64,000 nt of DNA from Atopsyche davidsoni (Eukaryota > Arthropoda > Insecta > Trichoptera > Hydrobiosidae), in NCBI GenBank assembly GCA_022113835.1, contig JAILWY010000026.1, positions 10,133,001 through 10,197,000 of the forward strand, read 5' to 3'. The notes beneath the pieces were generated by a model. That model was not told the DNA's origin. It ran no database searches and saw only the letters and a list, made by a program, of their open reading frames with translations. A program made the translations under genes and the position numbers. Below, in pieces: positions 38,965 to 49,926 of this stretch (positions are counted from its first letter, which is position 1; every line of letters starts with the position of its first letter).

Positions 38965-39978
38965 CACTGCTTCTACCTTGCGGTGGTTACTTTGGCGAAG
39001 AGGATTATTTTAATGGAAGGATTTTGGCAGAATCTCAAAATACAGTCAGAAAGTAGAAGAAACTCAGACACAATACCACTATCACGATACGCAGGATAGG
39101 ATAATGATGAATACCATAGACCATGAAAAAACTTTATCAAACAACCTGCCGCGCAAAGAAATAAAACCCAAAATCTACAACTTTTTTAAATCTACCTAAT
39201 TGTCACTAACAAAATAATCATTTAAATTTGAAATAAACGCAACAAACTAAAAAATTTAATTTATTCCTAATAATGTTTGTTATTAAAATTAAAGCAATGA
39301 AAAGAAAATACTAATTTTCTCTGATCCCATTAATCAGATTCTTCGTGAGAAAAAATATAACAAAATTTTAGACCAGTCATTTCAAAGATACGGCCCGCGG
39401 GCCGCATCCGGCCCTCGGGCCGTATCAATACGGCCTGCGATCGCAAAGTGTCACAGAAAGAAAATCATGTTTTTTAGAGCTTTTAGACTTATTTTATTTG
39501 AATCTGGCCCGCCTACACATACTAAATTTAATATATGGCCCTCTGTAAAATTGAGTTTGACACCTCTGTTTTAGACAATGTTTTTGTAACAGTAATTTTG
39601 ACAATTAAATGTTTGTTTCTTTTTTAAATTTTGTTGCTTGATAATATTTTTTTGGTCTCCAATAATTAACATATCATTTAAAGCTAAGTTTATTATTAAA
39701 CTAGTATTTGATCAACAATTCGATTTTTTACATTAAATGAAGTATTTAAATTATGATCATAAAAGTAAATAGGTGATTACTGAGTATCTCAGTGTTACCT
39801 TATGCGATTTCATCTTACTATTATTGTTTGTGACCAAAATGGAGAAACAACTGTCAAAAATGTAATGTTGTCAAACTGTCAAACGTAGATAAAAAAGTCA
39901 AACGTACAAATTGTAACGTCTAGTGAACACGTACTACCCGGCTGCAAGATTATTTGCATTTATTATTAATTATAAAAT
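38965..39978. other. Intergenic region between divergent caspase and SWEET gene
   Basis: About 1 kb holds the promoters of both divergent genes and a 195-bp hAT-type MITE (39374-39568). No open frame here is credible. A + frame overlapping the caspase start (38749-39099) is an antisense shadow. Confidence 0.5.
39374..39568. mobile_element. Non-autonomous hAT element (195 bp) with 8-bp target duplication
   Basis: The 8 bases TTTTAGAC are present on both sides (39366-39373 and 39569-39576). The right end on the minus strand begins CAGAGGTGTCAAACTCAATT and the left end begins CAGTCATTTCAAAGATACGG, typical imperfect hAT ends. The interior has GGCCCGC/GCGGGCC inverted pieces that can fold strongly. 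No transposase remains. Confidence 0.85.
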
Positions 39979-42096
39979 ATGGTTGTGGATAGTCTCTCCG
40001 AATGGAAGGAAATAATTTCCACAGCAGCAGTTATTACAACTGTTGTTCAATTTCTATCCGGAATGTAATTATATTTAAATTTTTCCTTTTATTAAAATAC
40101 TTTGCTGTTTCGTATAGCTTGCATATATGTATTTTTTCAAATAATAATTTTTGGTCATATTCTTGTTTTCACTTTCGATTGGTCTATGATCTTTGGCAGA
40201 AATTATGGTACAAAGGTTTAGACAGAACCCAAGGAAAATATTAGCTGCTTATACTTCTCGAGTATGCTAATATATAAACCTCACAAGTTATGCACTTAAT
40301 AAAAATCAGTTTAGAATTATTATCTGCAAATCATAAAATAATGTTTAATATTTGCTTTTTTTTCAGACTTGTATGTCAAAAGTTTATACAAAAAGGTACA
40401 ACTGGAGAAACATCAGGTTTTCCATTTATTTGCGGATTTTTATCGTTAGTATTTATTTATTTTATTCTTCATTTGTAGTTTGATATTTACCCATTTCAAT
40501 GTAAATAATAAAACAACTTTTTAGGTGTAATTTGTGGTTGAAATATGGTTTGCTGACTAAAGAAAATTCAGTTGTGTTTGTCAACACCATTGGAACTATT
40601 CTACAGTTCATTTATATAGCTGTTTACTATCAATACACAATAAAGAAGTCAGCATTGGTTTACCAATTTTTATCAATATGTACTCTACTGGGTATATTCT
40701 ATGGATACATAATTTATGAAGATGACGTTTCTACAGCAGTACAGAGGACGGGTATGATTAATCTTACCTTACGAGATTTCCAACATTTTACTTTATATTT
40801 TTATAAAATTAGTTGTTATCGTCGTAAATAACATTTTATCCTAACGGCTCATGTAGTGCGATATTTAAAAATTCTTATCTAATCTTTTTACTTATCTGAC
40901 TGTTTTTTTTAATATTGCAAACTAAAGTATCTACTAAATAATATTTTACCGATTGTCGAACAAATTTATTAATGTGGCCACGGGTAGATAACTGAATCAT
41001 TAAAATGCCTACATAGTAAATTTGATATAAAGTTGATTTACCATAGCGGCAATCAGTTGTTTTAAAAATATCACCAACAACTTTTTAGATGTACCCAAAC
41101 ACAATAACTTATCTTAGGATACATAATTATTTTTTTTACATAGAACATTACATTGTATTACAAAACAAAAATTTGGTCCAAAAAGATTGGCATTTTACTA
41201 TACAAGATTTGATCAGAGCTTACAAATTTACATATAATCTACCTACTACAATATTGCTTATTTAACAATGTTGCTCTCCTGTTTATCATTCAATTTTGAT
41301 TGTTTTACCTTTTATCTAATTGTAACTAACATTAATATTATATTTATTTCTTAGGTCTAATTTGCTGTTTTGTTACTCTGGTATTCATCGCAGCGCCTTT
41401 AACAATGTTATTTCATGTGGTACGAGTAAGAAGTACAGAAAGTTTACCTTTTCCAATTATTTTGACATCATTTTTTGTGTCAGGATTATGGTTTTTGTAT
41501 GGACTGATTATTGATGATCCCTTCATGCAGGTGATTATAATTGAAAATTTGATTTGAAATATCCATTATATTAAAAAATTCAATATTTTTGACAGAGAGT
41601 ACTTGGTGGAATTCCATTTTAATATTTTTGAATAAAATACTTGAGTGATTTTCCACATTTTCGTTTTTATTAGTGACCGGTTTCGCCAACCTTTCACGTT
41701 GGCATTATCAAACAGAGTTTGAGAGCACTCTGTTTGATAATGCCAACGTGAAAGGTTGGCGAAACCGATCACTAATAAAAACGAAAATGTGGAAAATCAC
41801 TCAAGTATTTTATTCAAAAATATATTAAAAAATATACAACAGACATTAAAATCTGAATACCCAAATGGCTAGGAGATTATTTATTTGTTATTTGACTATG
41901 CATATTTGTGGTGTGTGTAAACCGGTCGATCGAGTTAGATATTGAGACGTTTATTATATAGGTTACATTGTTATTTTTTTTTCAGACGCCTAATGCACTA
42001 GGGGCCTTGCTATCAGCATTCCAACTTTCATTATTTGTATTTTATCCGAGTTCTTCAAGTACCGGTGCTTACAGCAAGCTTGGACAACTGGCATGA
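39979..42096 (+). CDS. slv: SWEET sugar transporter (MtN3/saliva, SLC50A1-like)
   Basis: Five exons (39979-40064, 40367-40444, 40525-40751, 41355-41530, 41986-42096) give 225 residues, the usual size of animal SWEET1 proteins. SWEETs are seven-helix carriers that move mono- or disaccharides down their gradient through plasma or Golgi membranes. The first MtN3 repeat has [15 protein letters not shown] and LWLKYGLL. The second has [20 protein letters not shown] and [19 protein letters not shown], with the expected proline-containing helices. The start [20 protein letters not shown] resembles the Drosophila saliva protein, hence the tentative symbol. Its intron positions differ from those of the two minus-strand paralogues, so it is the more distant member. 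The last intron contains the foldback element at 41580-41820. AATAAA lies near 42151. Confidence 0.93.
41580..41820. mobile_element. Foldback family A, full palindromic copy
   Basis: A tip (GACAGAGAGTACTTGGTGG) is followed by two near-perfect inverted arms of 97 bases (41622-41718 and 41727-41823) around an 8-base loop, TTGAGAGC. By eye there is a single mismatch (GACCGG against GATCGG). The 13 bases TATATTAAAAAAT flank it on both sides (41567-41579 and 41821-41833), so the last three arm bases overlap the repeat. Inside each arm GCCAACCTTTCACGTTGGC is itself a small hairpin. The element lies in the last intron of the + strand SWEET gene. No coding capacity is present. Confidence 0.9.
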
Positions 42097-44639
42097 TAAA
42101 ATGGAGAGCTGTCACCATAGACGAATATTATGGAATCTGCGTGTAGATTGTAATAATAAAGTATTTTTATTTATTTAAAGGTTACCTCTAAAAATTGTAC
42201 AAAAAAATATTTATTATGAACTTTGTGCCAGTTATTAAGACATGTGATGAGTTATTATTATTATAAATTATTCAGGTAGAACTATTGTGAAAAAATTTTC
42301 TTCACTACGTATCTTCAAAAATATTTACTAAAAATTAGTTTCGACATTTAGATATATAACTTTTTTATGTCATGGCCATTTTTTCTGTTGAAATTTTTAA
42401 TAATTTGATATGTGCAAGCTTTCCAGCCCCAATTGACAATATCTTAAATAAAAAAATATACATTTGACTGCCTGAAACTAATATTAGTTACCATGGTTTA
42501 GATATAATGCTGCATGCTCTTGCACAAAGATATGAATTTTTATAAATTAGCAAAAATCTAAGTTAATTTATTTTTAATGCTGTATTTGTATATCATAAAA
42601 AAACTATTTATACGAGTTAAATTGTTAATCCCTAATTATTAAAGATCTCTCACAACTGCTTGAGCTTAAGTGATGTTCGATTGTGCTGCCTTAGAGTCAA
42701 CTCATTGGTGATTTTCTAATTGCTTTTTGATGACAAAATTATATTTTTTTGCAATGGATAACAACCAACTCCTATGGAATAATTCCAACAACTTTATGTC
42801 ATTGGAGACGTGTTGAAAAGTCACCTGTGTGAATAATAACTGCTTTCCGAAAACCTTTACACAGACCCTCATGTAAGTTGGCATTTAAACCACTAATTAT
42901 GTGTATTTTTCCATTATATTGTCGAAAATTCTGTATATCAGTTTTCAATCTCTTTTTGTTTCATAATAAATTGGAAAGAGCTTAATATTTTTAGTGCAGC
43001 TCCTATATCATATAAATACCTTTCCTTATGTTTCCTAATATTTCTAATAATGCCTATATTTAAATATTTCTCATTTAGATTTACTTATCTTTAAAAATTA
43101 TGAATAAAAAACTGAAAAACAAAACTATCTCAAATGCATAAAAGCATGGTAATATAAAATACTTTCAAAACTAAACAACCTTGGATCATACCTTAAATCA
43201 GTGGCAGTAAAAAAGCAAGCTATGTTTACAATTGACAAGACATTGTTGAAAGCCATATAAAAAACTATACGTATAAAAGATATCACAGTAAATGTGCACG
43301 TTTTTGAGATGTTTAAATATTAGCTGATAATAAATCATACCCATTATGTGAAATTTTAAAAATGCATGTTGAAATTTAATACCACCACTTTTTCAAATGG
43401 CTGTTTATTTATAAATAATTATATGAATCAAGAGATTTTTTTTTCTTTCTACTGTATGGCATGTTTAAATAGGAAGGCATTTGAAAATCTTCTGAATGAA
43501 TGCACAACCATATTTTATATTTTGTTGTCTTAAATTTATCTTTCTTATTTCGATACGTACTAGTCATGATTTGTATTATGGTGTTAATAATGGATTCGAC
43601 TCATTATATATTATTATTAAAATGTAAATAATTACATATTTGAACGCTTTAACACAAATGATCAAAATTAAAAATTATTGTAATTGAAGTGACTTTAGAA
43701 AAATAAATATTTTAAATGAACATATTGTTTTTGTGATGATATATGGACAAAATTGTTAAAAAAGAATAATTCTTAGTACAAACAAAAAATATGTAATTGT
43801 AGATCAAGTATATTTTTTTAAAAATATGTTCTGGCTTTTTGTGTATAAGTGGTTTAGAGCCTTAGCTGTTATTGTTAATAATAACTTTATGTACTACGTG
43901 AACATTGTGAAAATAAAAACTTAATTTTACAAAAAATATTTTTACTCCAAACTCATGACAAATATTTATTGCGTGATACAGATAAGAAAGGTGGTGTGAA
44001 TATGTGTGATTTTTTGTCATGAATGTCAAGAACTACCCAAGAAAAAACTCACAGTATTTATATAGTGATAAATAATTTGTTTATAAAATAAATTAAGCAT
44101 ACTTTTGTGAACTTTAAATTTATTGTGAATGACACATTACAACACCTCAATCAATAGTCAACACACAATATTCTATAGAAATATTTATAAGAATATACTC
44201 AAATACAGGTAGTCTCTCATTTTCTGAATTAAAAAGCTCTGCCACAGCTGTCTGGGCTAGATTCAGTTTTAGCGGATAGTATTTGCCAACAGGAACCTTC
44301 CTTGTGAATATTACAAATATATATCTTTTACATTATTAAAAAAATTGTTTGGGCGCTTAAGCAGTTACCGGAGCTTATATCGCAGTAGTTTTGGGTGTTA
44401 TATGTACGTGATTAATCACATAATTTGTTACCTTCCTCAATAAACTAAGAAAACATTTTTTAAACTAAAACAATCATATAGGTATAAAAAATCTATTAAT
44501 TTTTAACACTGAATGTAAATTTTGTAACTAAGCAATATACACATAACGTCAATATAATATTTAAATCTCATTAGTAAAAAATATAATTTTTTCACAACAA
44601 TAACAATATTTAATTATTACTTACAAAAACTTGCCAACG
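42097..44639. other. AT-rich intergenic region between convergent SWEET genes
   Basis: The 3' ends of two convergent SWEET genes lie here. The DNA is very AT-rich with several AATAAA signals on + (near 42151 and 43912). No gene, RNA or clear element can be supported. Confidence 0.5.
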
Positions 44640-47600
44640 TTAATTACTTTTCTTGGCTTTGCTTTTACTGGATTTAGATTTTGGCGGTTTGGAGGGATAC
44701 ACAGCCATAAGCCCCAACTGGATCACTGACAAACCAAGTCCAATGACATTTTGGAACTGAAAATAATTAATGATAAAAACATTATTTCTGCTGAAACCAA
44801 TTTTTAATTTATGTTAGTAATAAACATGTCTGTTGCCAACTCTGGGTACGGAAGCCTCCACAAATCAGTTCTGTGGATACACATCACGTTGAAACTAGCT
44901 CTTCGCAATTATGTTAAGTATTACATTGATTTTATAGTCAAAATGACTTAAACTCTACATGATAAATTATCATTTTCAATATTAAAAGCTTCTTATTTAA
45001 GGAAAAACATATTGTTTTAATACAAATAAATATAGTGAGGATTTTAACTAATTGCTTATTATTAACCCAAAAGTAATTATTTAAAAAAATAATCAAGGAT
45101 GTTATCTCTACAGCAGAATAGTTGAATTTTAATAATTTTAAACCATACTTAGATTTATTTTACAAGTGATAAAAATATTTGCAAGAAACTTTTTTCATTT
45201 GGTCATCGTGTGAATACACAAGCTTAACTAAATACATATTGTTATCTGTAATGGTTGAAGATTTTATCTCTATTTACATTATACAATAGATAGTCAGGTT
45301 TCAGATTTTATCTATATAGATAGATTCAATCTAAAAAGAGTATCGAGTTGAAGAGGAAACTATATAAATCATTTTCATAATAAATTAAATAGTACATTAA
45401 ACTTACCACAACAAACTGATTTCTTAATATGATTCCATAAAGTAACCATAGGAATGTGACAATTGTTCCAGAGAATATAATGGGGAAGGGCATGCCAGCT
45501 GTACTCTTAGTCCTTATAATTTCTCTCTGAAAATTGGAAAACACCCTTTAGATTATTTTCATTCTACAAGTCTACTTTAAATACAAAAAGGCATATTGAT
45601 CACACATTGTAATTAAATAATTACAATTCACAGGTAAAAGTACAAAAAAAAAACATTTAAAATAGATTTCAATTTAAGAAATAACCTTTATTTTAGAAAT
45701 ATTCAATATTTTTGACGGAGTACTTGTACAAATTCTATTTGGATATTTTATATATATTTTTTGTGATTTTCCACATTTTTATTTTTAATTTCGTGACTAG
45801 TTTTGCATAACCTTTTGTGCTGGTATTTTCAAAATAGATAATTTTGAAAATACCAACGCAAAAGGTTGTGCGAAATATAGTCATGTGTTATCACAAAAAA
45901 TTTCAGTATTTTAGAGACGTAAATTTTTGTTTGTGAATGTGTCAATGTCACAATTTATGTTGGTTAGATCAACTTGATTTTATTATTAACTTTATGCTAC
46001 GGTCATAAAATCTGTTGAACAATTACAAAATAACATCTGCTTGAGATCACCATTAAATTGCTAATGTATGATGATAGTGTAAACATTATTCTTGAAAAAG
46101 GTAAAAATGTAATGAAGATGTGAACTGAAGTTACAAAAAGGAATAGAGTGCAGTAAAGCGATTTTGACCTTAATTACCATGGTTAAGGCCATTGTAAGAC
46201 ATTTGATGCGATCATGCTTCACAATTGTAATGCTCACAGTTCTTCCACTCATTTGTTATATGTAAGTAAATCTGAGAAGGCTGGAAGTATAACCTTTGAA
46301 AGTTTCTCAAGGAATAAGTCCACCACTCTCCTTAAACCCAAATCCTTGGTGCTCCGTGAGCTTTGTTAGATGTCCAAGAGTGCCAATTTTAACTGTGTTT
46401 CAGTATCAAATAACTTAGTATTGTGAAATACTGTATTCATTCCGAAAAAACTATTATATTTAAATAGAAAACCACCAAAACAAGTAATGAATTGCCACTG
46501 CAGCATATATATGAATGGTTCTATGGAATCCGTCAATCCATTTAGTCAACAGGCTCTAAAAAAACCTAGTCTATTTTTTGTGCATTAAATTTAGTATGAT
46601 TAGGCACATTTTTTCACACATTGAAAATTATTAAAGAAACTCTCAGAAAAATATCATCATGACTTGCGTGGGATTCGAACCCACACCCCCAAGCTTACAT
46701 GGCCGGTGAATTATCCAATTATTTTTCTGAGAGTTTCTTTAATCATTTTCAATGTGTGAAAAAATGTGCCTAATTAATAAACCTGTATAGGTAAATAAAT
46801 ACGCACTTGATTGACGTTTAATCCACAAAATAGACATATATACATTAAAATTAGCATTAAAAAAAATTTAACAATAGAAAACTGTATAATATATTTTTTC
46901 AAAGTAAATGTTATTGATTCACTCTCACAAACTTTATTAATGTGACCGGCTTCAAAACCAAGCTGAAATATTTTAAAGCTAGAAAAACGTTACTCCAATA
47001 AAATAAGATGCAAAACTTGTCGCTTTAATAAGATTTGTAAATCGGAATATTGTCAGTACTTGTAAATGTGAACAATTAATGTAAACATTATTTTCATTCT
47101 TGAGAAGACTTTCAATTTGAAAAACTAAAAAATGTAATTTCATGTTAATCACATGTAACAAAATGTGCAAGGCAAATTGGGAATACATTGACAATAAATT
47201 TGCCCTAATCAAAAAGATGCCTTTCAAAAATGAATGACAAAGTTGACCAGCTAATTTTGAAATGCTTTAAAGATTATTCAATTGAATTTTAAAGATAAAT
47301 GGTTTGATAGCTCAATGATAAGATTCGAGATAAACTTCAACATTTATCAAAAATAAAATCAAATAATAACTAATGCTATTGCTAGTTTCGTTTTAAATCA
47401 AACTATTTAAACACTTAACAGGGGTAAGGCATTCAAAATTATGGGAAATATTTACTTACAAGTCCAAATAATGGAGAAGCAATAAGCAACATCATGAAGA
47501 CTGTCACAATAATTCCAAGTCGATATTCTCCCACTGATGGCTCTTCAACAACTGTGTAAGCAATAATAGCGGCAGTGAATGCGCCTCCGAGTCCCATCTG

Positions 47601-48310
47601 CATCCAAACCGTCCCTTTGCTCTCTGAATATATATAGAACCAGCAAAGGTACAGTACGTTGAGGAACACACCAGCAAAACTCACTTGAATCATTGTGTCA
47701 TCACGGAGCATCAACCCATACTGAAGATTGAGTGCACCACTGGAATTGAATTAAATGTATACTTTAGAGAGTCCAGATTAATAATAGTTATAGATTTACT
47801 ATTTTCTGATCTTAAGAAAAGAGGACCAGCAGTAAGTTTTCAGACATAAAAAATACTTTTTAAAAAATTACATAATTTTACAAAACTAGATAAATATATT
47901 AACAATATTATAAACTTCTTATACAGTCGTTTATTTTGTAATTTTTAAAAACATGAAATAAAAAAATCAGGTCAACTTTGTTCAGATCAATTTCAAACAT
48001 ATTTGTTTTATAAAATAATTTTGCAAACAACGTTTATCTTTATTTTACAATATCCAAATAAACCTCAGCATAAGCATTAAAATAAAAACTGAATTCCTAA
48101 ACATCAATATATTTATATATTTTTATTTATTTTTACTTACATGATCAAACCGCCTAGGAATGGCATAATTGGGATGTTTTCTGTATTTCCTTGCTTTCTG
48201 ATGTCATTGCAAAGGAACATGGGAGAGAAAAATTGAGCAATTGTTGTGATGGCTGCTGCATTTCCAATAGTATCCTTATGGCCTTCCAAGGCCTGGGCTA
48301 TGATCTCCAT
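44640..48310 (-). CDS. SWEET sugar transporter, tandem paralogue A
   Basis: Four exons on the minus strand (48310-48141, 47739-47460, 45526-45407, 44756-44640) give 228 residues. The start MEIIAQALEGHKDTIGNAAA is followed by FFSPMFLCNDIRKQGNTENI, ALNLQYGLMLRDDTMIQVSF, KSTAGMPFPIIFSGTIVTF and GLSVIQLGLMAVYPSKPPK. This is the normal two MtN3 repeats plus linker helix, for seven membrane segments. The C-terminus ends in a basic Lys/Ser tail. A non-coding first exon is likely: a GTAAGA donor on the minus strand at about 48752 and a CAG acceptor near 48350 would join the CpG-rich stretch at 48830-48960 to the start exon. Introns 2 and 3 hold foldback elements. The first three coding exon lengths match paralogue B. 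Confidence 0.93.
45699..45906. mobile_element. Foldback family A, diverged palindromic copy
   Basis: It resembles the 41580 copy: tip ATTCAATATTTTTGACGGAG, then TTTTGTGATTTTCCACAT, then inverted arms with CTAGTTTTGCATAACCTTTT on one side and its imperfect complement on the other. Nine bases, TATTTTAGA, occur at both edges (45689-45697 and 45907-45915), the left copy one base outside. It lies in intron 2 of SWEET paralogue A and is older than the 41580 copy by its mismatches. Confidence 0.75.
46599..46774. mobile_element. Foldback element with a tRNA-like core
   Basis: Inverted arms of 55 bases (46599-46653 and 46720-46774), with one mismatch seen, begin ATTAGGCACATTTTTTCACA. The 66-base core on the minus strand contains GTGTGGGTTCGAATCCCAC, a perfect five-pair T-stem with the seven-base TTCGAAT loop of a tRNA, including a B-box. 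A matching 5' acceptor strand is not seen, so it is not a functional tRNA. It lies in intron 2 of SWEET paralogue A. Confidence 0.82.
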
Positions 48311-49010
48311 TGCTCTTGAAAATAAATCACTTCAGCCGACCTGAAGCATTTAAATAAAGTTAAAAAAGAAAACAGATCAATTCCGAGATTCTCGTTTCAG
48401 GATAGATTATCAAAACTAACAGGTTATTCAATGACCGGTCATAAGTCACAATGTCACAAAGGTCGTTAAATATTGTCGATAAGTAAGAAATGGTCTACTT
48501 CTTTTAACAATTTACTGTGCGTTAGAAACACATCAGTTTGTCTGTTATTATGAAAATGATAGAATAAACTTATGATTAAGTGTTTATAATGACTAGAGAT
48601 TCCACAAAAATAAATGCCAATGAAAACATACGGAAAATAATTATTGTTAACGCGTATTTAGTTAGATCTACGAAATCAATTTAATAAAATACATCGGTAT
48701 TCTCAAGGTCACATTCATCATAAGACTCAAACAATAGTAATAAAATCTTACTTGTAAAAATATATCAGCTGATCCTGAGATTCCCTGTATTTAAGAGGCG
48801 GAAAGTTTAGCCGGCAGTTGCCACTTCTAGCTCCTTGAATAATTAAATCGGCCACATGTGCCGCGGAAGTAGACGGCAGACTGAAGCGGGCGCGCTTCAG
48901 CACGGAAAGTGTTTAACACGGACAAAGTGACGTGACACGCCGGCGCTAGTAAACATTCTAGTTCTAGTGACATTGAGAAAAGTATCGTCGACTCTTCGCA
49001 CTTATATCAT

Positions 49011-49293
49011 AGCCCTCTACACATGCAACGACACATCTCGCCACTGGCTTTCAATTAGAAAAAAATCAAATTAAATAGCCAATAGCGTGCCTTTATTTTG
49101 GGTGTTTCTTACGGTTTTGTGTAAAGCCCTTTACATACGTCACGACCTAGCTCGCGACCATCTTGCAATTAGCCAATAGCGACCTCTTTTGCGCTGTTTA
49201 CTTGGGCAAAATAACAAAAAATACCCAAAATAAAGTGTCGTATGCCTGATTGCAAGTCAGTCGCGAGTTGTGTCGCGCCGTGTGTAGAGGGCT
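49011..49293. mobile_element. Compound MITE: partial copy plus complete copy
   Basis: Terminal sequence AGCCCTCTACACATGCAACG at 49011 is repeated in the same direction at 49125 as AGCCCTTTACATACGTCACG. The right end at 49293, read on the minus strand, is AGCCCTCTACACACGGCGCG. The second unit (49125-49293) therefore has two long, imperfect inverted ends, and the first (49011-49120) is a left-end fragment joined to it. Shared interior motifs are GCCAATAGCG and TTTATTTTGGGT. A relative lies at 34321-34415. Target duplications are not clear. Confidence 0.75.
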
Positions 49294-49597
49294 TTGTCTG
49301 TACGTCATTTCATACAGGCGGTCGTAATTAAAATATTTTATTTATAAATTAATTTACATTAAAATTTAAAATGACTTATTTGCGAATACAGATACAAACA
49401 ATAAGAAATACCTAATGTCAAGGTTGAACACTATAATATAAAATTAAATAATACAATTTTGGCATCCTACTAGTCTTCTCTATAAAATTATATTATTATA
49501 TTGTACATCTCTTCTAGAAGCTTTTTCATGGTGGATCTAACTATTATACATCTTAATTAATGGAACTGGTATTTATTTTGTAATACTCCATTTTATT

Positions 49598-49656
49598 ACA
49601 ATAAAATAAAATCAAATGGTTTTGGAGTCCAAAACCATTTGATTTTATTTTATTGT
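49598..49656. repeat. Perfect palindrome with 26-bp arms
   Basis: The arms at 49598-49623 and 49631-49656 are exact inverted copies around the seven-base loop GGAGTCC. The sequence is AT-rich at the ends and contains CAAATGGTTTT. It could be a small foldback element or, if transcribed, a hairpin. It sits just downstream of the SWEET paralogue B stop codon. Confidence 0.9.
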
Positions 49657-49926
49657 ATTATATATCTATTTTTTTAAGGCTCCATTACTCACGAAATAAA
49701 AGGAGAGGATTCGGCTTATCAATAAATTTATAATTCTGTCACTAATAATATCGCCGGGGTTTTGGGCTTGCATGGTATCGCGATCGATGTGTGTGTGATT
49801 TCGTATGAATACGTATAATAAAATAAAATAAATATTATTCCTCATATTTAGGTTTAATATATCCACTACGATTAATACCAGTTACAGGTATATAAATTAA
49901 TTATAAACGAAGACATCTTATGAAAT

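Larger units (their letters stand above)
48311..49926. promoter_or_regulatory. Upstream region of SWEET paralogue A, with MITEs
   Basis: A CpG-rich segment at about 48830-48960 (GCGGGCGCGC, GCCGGCGC) probably marks the promoter and non-coding first exon of the gene to its left. To the right lie a compound MITE (49011-49293) and a 26-bp-arm palindrome (49598-49656). The rest is AT-rich with no supported gene. Confidence 0.45.

Noticed and set aside
38749..39099. 116-codon + frame overlapping the caspase 5' end
   Set aside because: It is antisense to the conserved caspase frame and has no recognisable domain.
46654..46719. Possible functional tRNA gene
   Set aside because: Only the T-arm is convincing. 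The acceptor strands do not pair and no good D-arm or anticodon arm was found; it is treated as a tRNA-derived core of a foldback element.
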